A DNA stretch of 64,000 nt from Linnemannia schmuckeri (Eukaryota; Mortierellomycota; Mortierellomycetes; Mortierellales; Mortierellaceae): NCBI GenBank assembly GCA_029449235.1, contig JANATG010000002.1:3782001-3846000 (forward strand), given 5' to 3'. The notes beneath the pieces are model-generated. The model had not been told where the DNA came from, searched no databases, and saw only the letters and a program-made list of their open reading frames with translations. Positions within the stretch are counted from its first letter, which is position 1; each line of letters starts with the position of its first letter. The position numbers and the translations under genes were made by a program. This document shows, one piece after another, positions 60,101 through 64,000 of this stretch.

Positions 60101-63100
60101 CTGCAGGAAGTCGCGCGTGAAGAGCAATGTTCCAGATCAGATCCATTCCGTAAAGAGGCGCGATAACGATAATATTCTGTGAGCCATCAATCGTTGGATC
60201 GGTCTATAGATAAAACAATGACAAAAGGTAATTACAAACTGCACAATGATTTTGGGAAGAAAACCGTTGCTGTAGGACATCAAGCTGCCACTCATACGTA
60301 CCACTAGGATATTTTGTCGATGCCAGTTGATGACCATGAAGTACTGGCGAACGCAATGCCAAGCCCTCGGAGTCATGCTGGCAATATCCAACGTAGGCAA
60401 GAGCTTGTCGTAGATATGCAGGACAAAGTCCAGGTCGTTCATCGACTCGAGACAGCTGAACGTTTCATCTTGCTCCTGAGGGCCGATAGGATCCACGATG
60501 AGGCTGTTCCACAAGGTATCGGCGAGGGTGGTAGAATTCCAATAGGGTGGATAGAGCCTTGTCACAAACTTCAAGAAATCCAGTCTGACATTGAGCTGCA
60601 TAGTTCTCCAGTACTCATACACTTGAGACTGGTTTGACAAAGTCGCAAAGGCTAAATACCATTCAGAGAAGGCGAGTCGGGTGCGTTAGATATACGGACT
60701 GAAACCGACACAGTGCATTGATTATTAGTCCAATCTGTTAACACTTACAGGATACCGTGGGACTTGGTGTAGGAGGCTGAGCCTTGACAGCAGCGGCGTA
60801 CGTCTTCAAGTTCAAAATGAATAGCTCAGACAAGGGTGCACACACCTTTCGGTAGTACTGGTAGGCCTGTTCTTGGTCGTTGTTCTGGAAATACTGGTCT
60901 ATAATTGAAAGTAATACAACCTCGCAATTAGATATCAGCTCCGGACAGCACAGAACATGAGAGTAAAATGGTATTTATCGACATCCTTACCTAAGATGTG
61001 TCGAACAACAAAAAGTCCCCAAACTGCTCCTGGGTGGTCAGCTTTGAGATCCCTCAGACAGTAGTCGATCAGGGTGATCCTATCCTGTGGTGGAGGGCCG
61101 ATACCCAACCCTTCTGAGAGAAGCTGCATAATCCCAGCAAGGACATCGCGACTGACAGGCGGCGAAGCAGATCCATACGTTAAGTCGTCTCGCGAACTCA
61201 GGGACAGTGATGAGTCCCTCAAAACGTTCAAGAGGGTCTCATAGGGTATCAAAGAGTAGGATCCGTCCTCCTACAATCGGCATAAAACGAGTAAAACATG
61301 TTATCATACGGCTATCAGCTCTGGGCATCGTCTGGCAGATGGAGAATGCTGCTGCAATAAAACTTACAGAGTTGCTTGAACGCTGAACCATAGGTTGGAA
61401 AAGTGATCGAGTCAGCTCGACCAATTGCAAGTCCCAGTTCGATAATGGAACTGCCTGTAACTTGACGAAAAGATTCCGCAAAACCTCCTGGGGAAACTTG
61501 TTGGAGAGATCGCCCAACACCTGGTATACTCCGTACACAATCGATCGATGTTGATTACCCTATATTATAGCGAGAGGTTTTCAGTTAATGTCATAAAGGA
61601 ATAAAGTTTATCAACATCATTTTGCGGAGCAAACTAATGACGCACAAAGAACTCACCCCAACTGACGCCCAGATCAAGTCGATGTCGTCCATCGTCAGCA
61701 CTTTTGCTTGAACCAAAAATGCCAGCAAGTCTGTGCTCCGCTGAACAATCTCTAGATGGATGTTAGGTCCAAAAATATATCCGACAATGTGTAGACCCTG
61801 CAATTTTGTGCACAGATATTCTATGGGCTTGCGATCCTGGTCAAGCTGCAGGTCCATATCGGCCTCCGACCTACGACGCATGCGGGATCGAGTTTGTTGA
61901 AGGCGCTGAATTCTAACAAGCACCTCCTTCAGTTCGACGAGCCCAGCGAGTCGCAAGTCCAAGCGACTAGCTTTCATCAAACGAATTGCCATCTCGATCC
62001 TGAAATCAGCAAACTTGACTTCGCCTAGACTAGATCGGGACGCGGAATCGTGAATGTCAAACTCCTCATATACTGTGTCGGGTTCTTGAATGAAGTCGGA
62101 GACAAGTCGATAATTCTCCAGCAAGAAGTAACCAACGTCGTGAATGATATCGTTCACTGTTGCTTTGCTAACGGACTTGAAACTGTCGGTGAGGTCGGGG
62201 AAGTATCCGAGAACAGCAGATGTGAGGCGCTTTGCTGTCTCGGCTACTCGAGCCGCTTGATGTGATTCTGAATCCCCCTGTACATGAAGCTATATCCAGG
62301 AAGCAAAATGATAGAAGGCAGATTGTCAGTAGTCGTATCGAACGCTATTACGATCGCACATGGGAACATGAGAGGTCACCCAGACAACCTACCCGCGACA
62401 TGAGACTCAACAACATGTGCAGGTTCTTTAGCTTGATATCAGGGTATTCGGCGCTCTCGATGCCACCTTCAATAGCACTCAGGCAGATTTCCAGGCCACC
62501 GAGGTTCGAAAACAGCGCAATAAACTGCTGCTGTAGATGTGGCACGTCTTCATCCTAATACAGTAATTGCGATATTCAAGACAAACAAAATTAGAATCCA
62601 AGTTACTTTGCACGCAAACTACCTCCGATAGCATTTACCATATGGCGATGACAATTACCTCTGTCGTATATTCCGATGGATACTCCTGATACCGCGACAT
62701 CTAACCACGTCAAATGACACATGAAAGAGCAGTATTAATAACTATTATACAATACAGGCGCCCACCATACACTTTCAAATATTTACCCCATGCTGGATTC
62801 TCGAAGGTCGCTTCGGGTTCCTCCTGTAAATCTCGAGATCGCCTTGTTCGAACATGACACCCATAACCTCTCCGAACAACTCGGGCAACACTTTGTCCTG
62901 CTGCAAAATCAAACACCCAAGCTCCACAAACTCCTCAAGACAACTCACAATGGTCTTTGTGTGAGCGTTGGGTCTAAAGTAGACACGGAAAGAATAGGAA
63001 CTGTGTAAGTAAAACTACTCAACTTCTTTGCGTCGTAGAGCTCCATTATATAACATGTTGCACATTGTAGACTATTGTCGCGGTCCTTACCGCTTCTCGA

Positions 63101-64000
63101 CCATGAGTTTTGCCCAAGTTCCGAAAAAGGACTTTTCGAGAATCAGCAGCTGCTCTGCAGAACACATGGCCTCTGGGAGTACCGCGCCACTCTTTCTCGA
63201 CTGCACGGCATATTCGAGCAGCTCGCTTGCCATCTCCAAAGCCTGTTGTAATGAACCTGTAAAGTATTATAACAGCCAGCAAGAGTTAAATAACAGCACT
63301 ACTTGTTTCTTGATCAAGCCGCCTTTGCTTCTCCTTGACGAATACTGACATCGCGTATAATTAAGTTTACCATGCTCCAAGAAACGGGTGACATCGCGGC
63401 AAGTTTGCATAAAGACTTGCCCAGGCGACTGGGTTCCAGTATGTGTGCTCGGATCTAGTTCAGAGCCCGAACCAGAAGTTAATCCTTGGTTGAAACGTCG
63501 TCCTGTGCTTCCGATGGCTTTGAACTTCTGAGGTCGTTTTCTCAAACCACCGTTCCGAGCGTGACGCTTCCTCGCCTGGACATCCTGCCTAGGTGGCTGA
63601 AGGTATGGACCATGAAGCATAGATTGGTTGTAGACAAGGACAGCTGGGTCGTCCATATCATCGGGATCCCCATCCGAAAACGCGACATCATCAAGGTCCT
63701 CGTCCTCAAGGTCATCCTCCAATTCATCCTCCTCGTCTGCCTCGTCTTCATCGTCGTCCGCGATTTCATCTAGATCGTCATCGTACTCATCCGAGCTCTG
63801 GCCAACGGGGTCGCCGATAATTCCAGAGTTCTCCCATGCCTTCCGTTTAGTTTCAGCGTCCTCAGACGAGCTGTCGTCGACATAGTATTCTTCGATAGAC
63901 CCTTCCTCCTTGCCGATGTTCCATTGATCGTCAACGAGACCGGCGTCGGCGATGTTGGCAGGTATTCCATCCGCAGCAAAGTCGATAGGTTGATAAGGTG
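51176..64000 (-). CDS. Giant ubiquitin carboxyl-terminal hydrolase (USP9X/USP24/USP34 type), 5' end outside window
   Basis: A multi-exon gene with short introns runs from the right edge (no start seen) to TGA 51176-51178, over 12.8 kb. At the edge an acidic Asp/Glu tract (about 63650-63790) follows a PYQPIDF segment. Long helical-repeat sequence continues to about 59600. A ubiquitin-like segment (59301-59590; RLFLLGKDLPLN) precedes the catalytic domain. The Cys box FVGLQNLGATCYVNS has its nucleophile at 57275-57273. A CSTC zinc motif lies near 56680, the His box TADSGHYYSYI has its His at 56256-56254, and the WYHFND segment follows. The rest is helical with Ser-rich insertions. The family cleaves ubiquitin from proteins or chains; its substrate is unknown here. 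The order matches the USP9X/24/34 group. Exon limits were not fully solved. Confidence 0.9.

Overview
The window is nuclear DNA from an early-diverging filamentous fungus, most likely Mucoromycota, with Mortierellomycotina as my best guess. The reasons are short GT-AG introns with CTAAC-like branch sites, fungal-type proteins (Dug3, Atg22, a nucleoplasmin-type FKBP, Bfr2), a canonical histone H3, and a cobalamin adenosyltransferase, an enzyme of B12 metabolism that ascomycete and basidiomycete yeasts generally lack. Genes lie on both strands without operons. Spacers of 0.3-2.5 kb are rich in A/T homopolymer runs. No virus, transposon, CRISPR array, tRNA or rRNA gene was seen.

Layout, left to right. 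0-10 kb: 3' end of BFR2/AATF (+), histone H3 (-), a diacylglycerol/sphingosine-type lipid kinase (-), a secreted GPI-anchor-like protein broken by one in-frame TGA (+), DNA polymerase delta subunit 2 (+), a nucleolar FKBP prolyl isomerase with an apparent one-base frameshift (-), and a C2C2-finger protein with an internal duplication (+). 10-20 kb: an aldo-keto reductase (+), a 57-residue membrane protein (-), a spliced transcript with no credible long reading frame and a candidate C/D-box snoRNA in each of three consecutive introns (-), RAD18 (+), and ribosomal protein eL33 (-). 20-35 kb: an Asn-rich repeat protein (-), acyl-protein thioesterase (+), cobalamin adenosyltransferase (-), a ThrE-like transporter (+), a mitochondrial two-cluster ferredoxin fusion (Apd1/Aim32-like plus adrenodoxin-like, +), and an Atg22-like permease (+). 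35-64 kb: Dug3 glutamine amidotransferase (-), a 1,902-residue kinesin-6-like protein (-), a TlpA-like thioredoxin-fold protein (+), and a giant USP9X/USP34-type deubiquitinase (-) whose 5' end lies outside the window.

The most interesting item is at 15.29-16.18 kb. Three copies of a roughly 80-nt element share exactly 79 nt between a box-C-like and a box-D-like motif. Each is closed by a terminal stem of a different sequence, and all carry an internal hairpin with a compensatory base-pair change. Each sits in its own intron of a divergent partner transcript of RAD18. This looks like a triplicated, intron-encoded C/D-type RNA with a host gene. Second is the fusion of two different [2Fe-2S] domains in one mitochondrial protein.

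The genes do not form a single pathway. Local themes are genome maintenance (POLD2, RAD18, H3), ribosome biogenesis (Bfr2, FKBP, eL33, candidate snoRNAs), mitochondrial cofactor and redox chemistry (MMAB, ferredoxin fusion), and recycling (Atg22, Dug3, deubiquitinase). Exon limits were read by eye from splice motifs, reading phase and protein conservation, with no transcript evidence.
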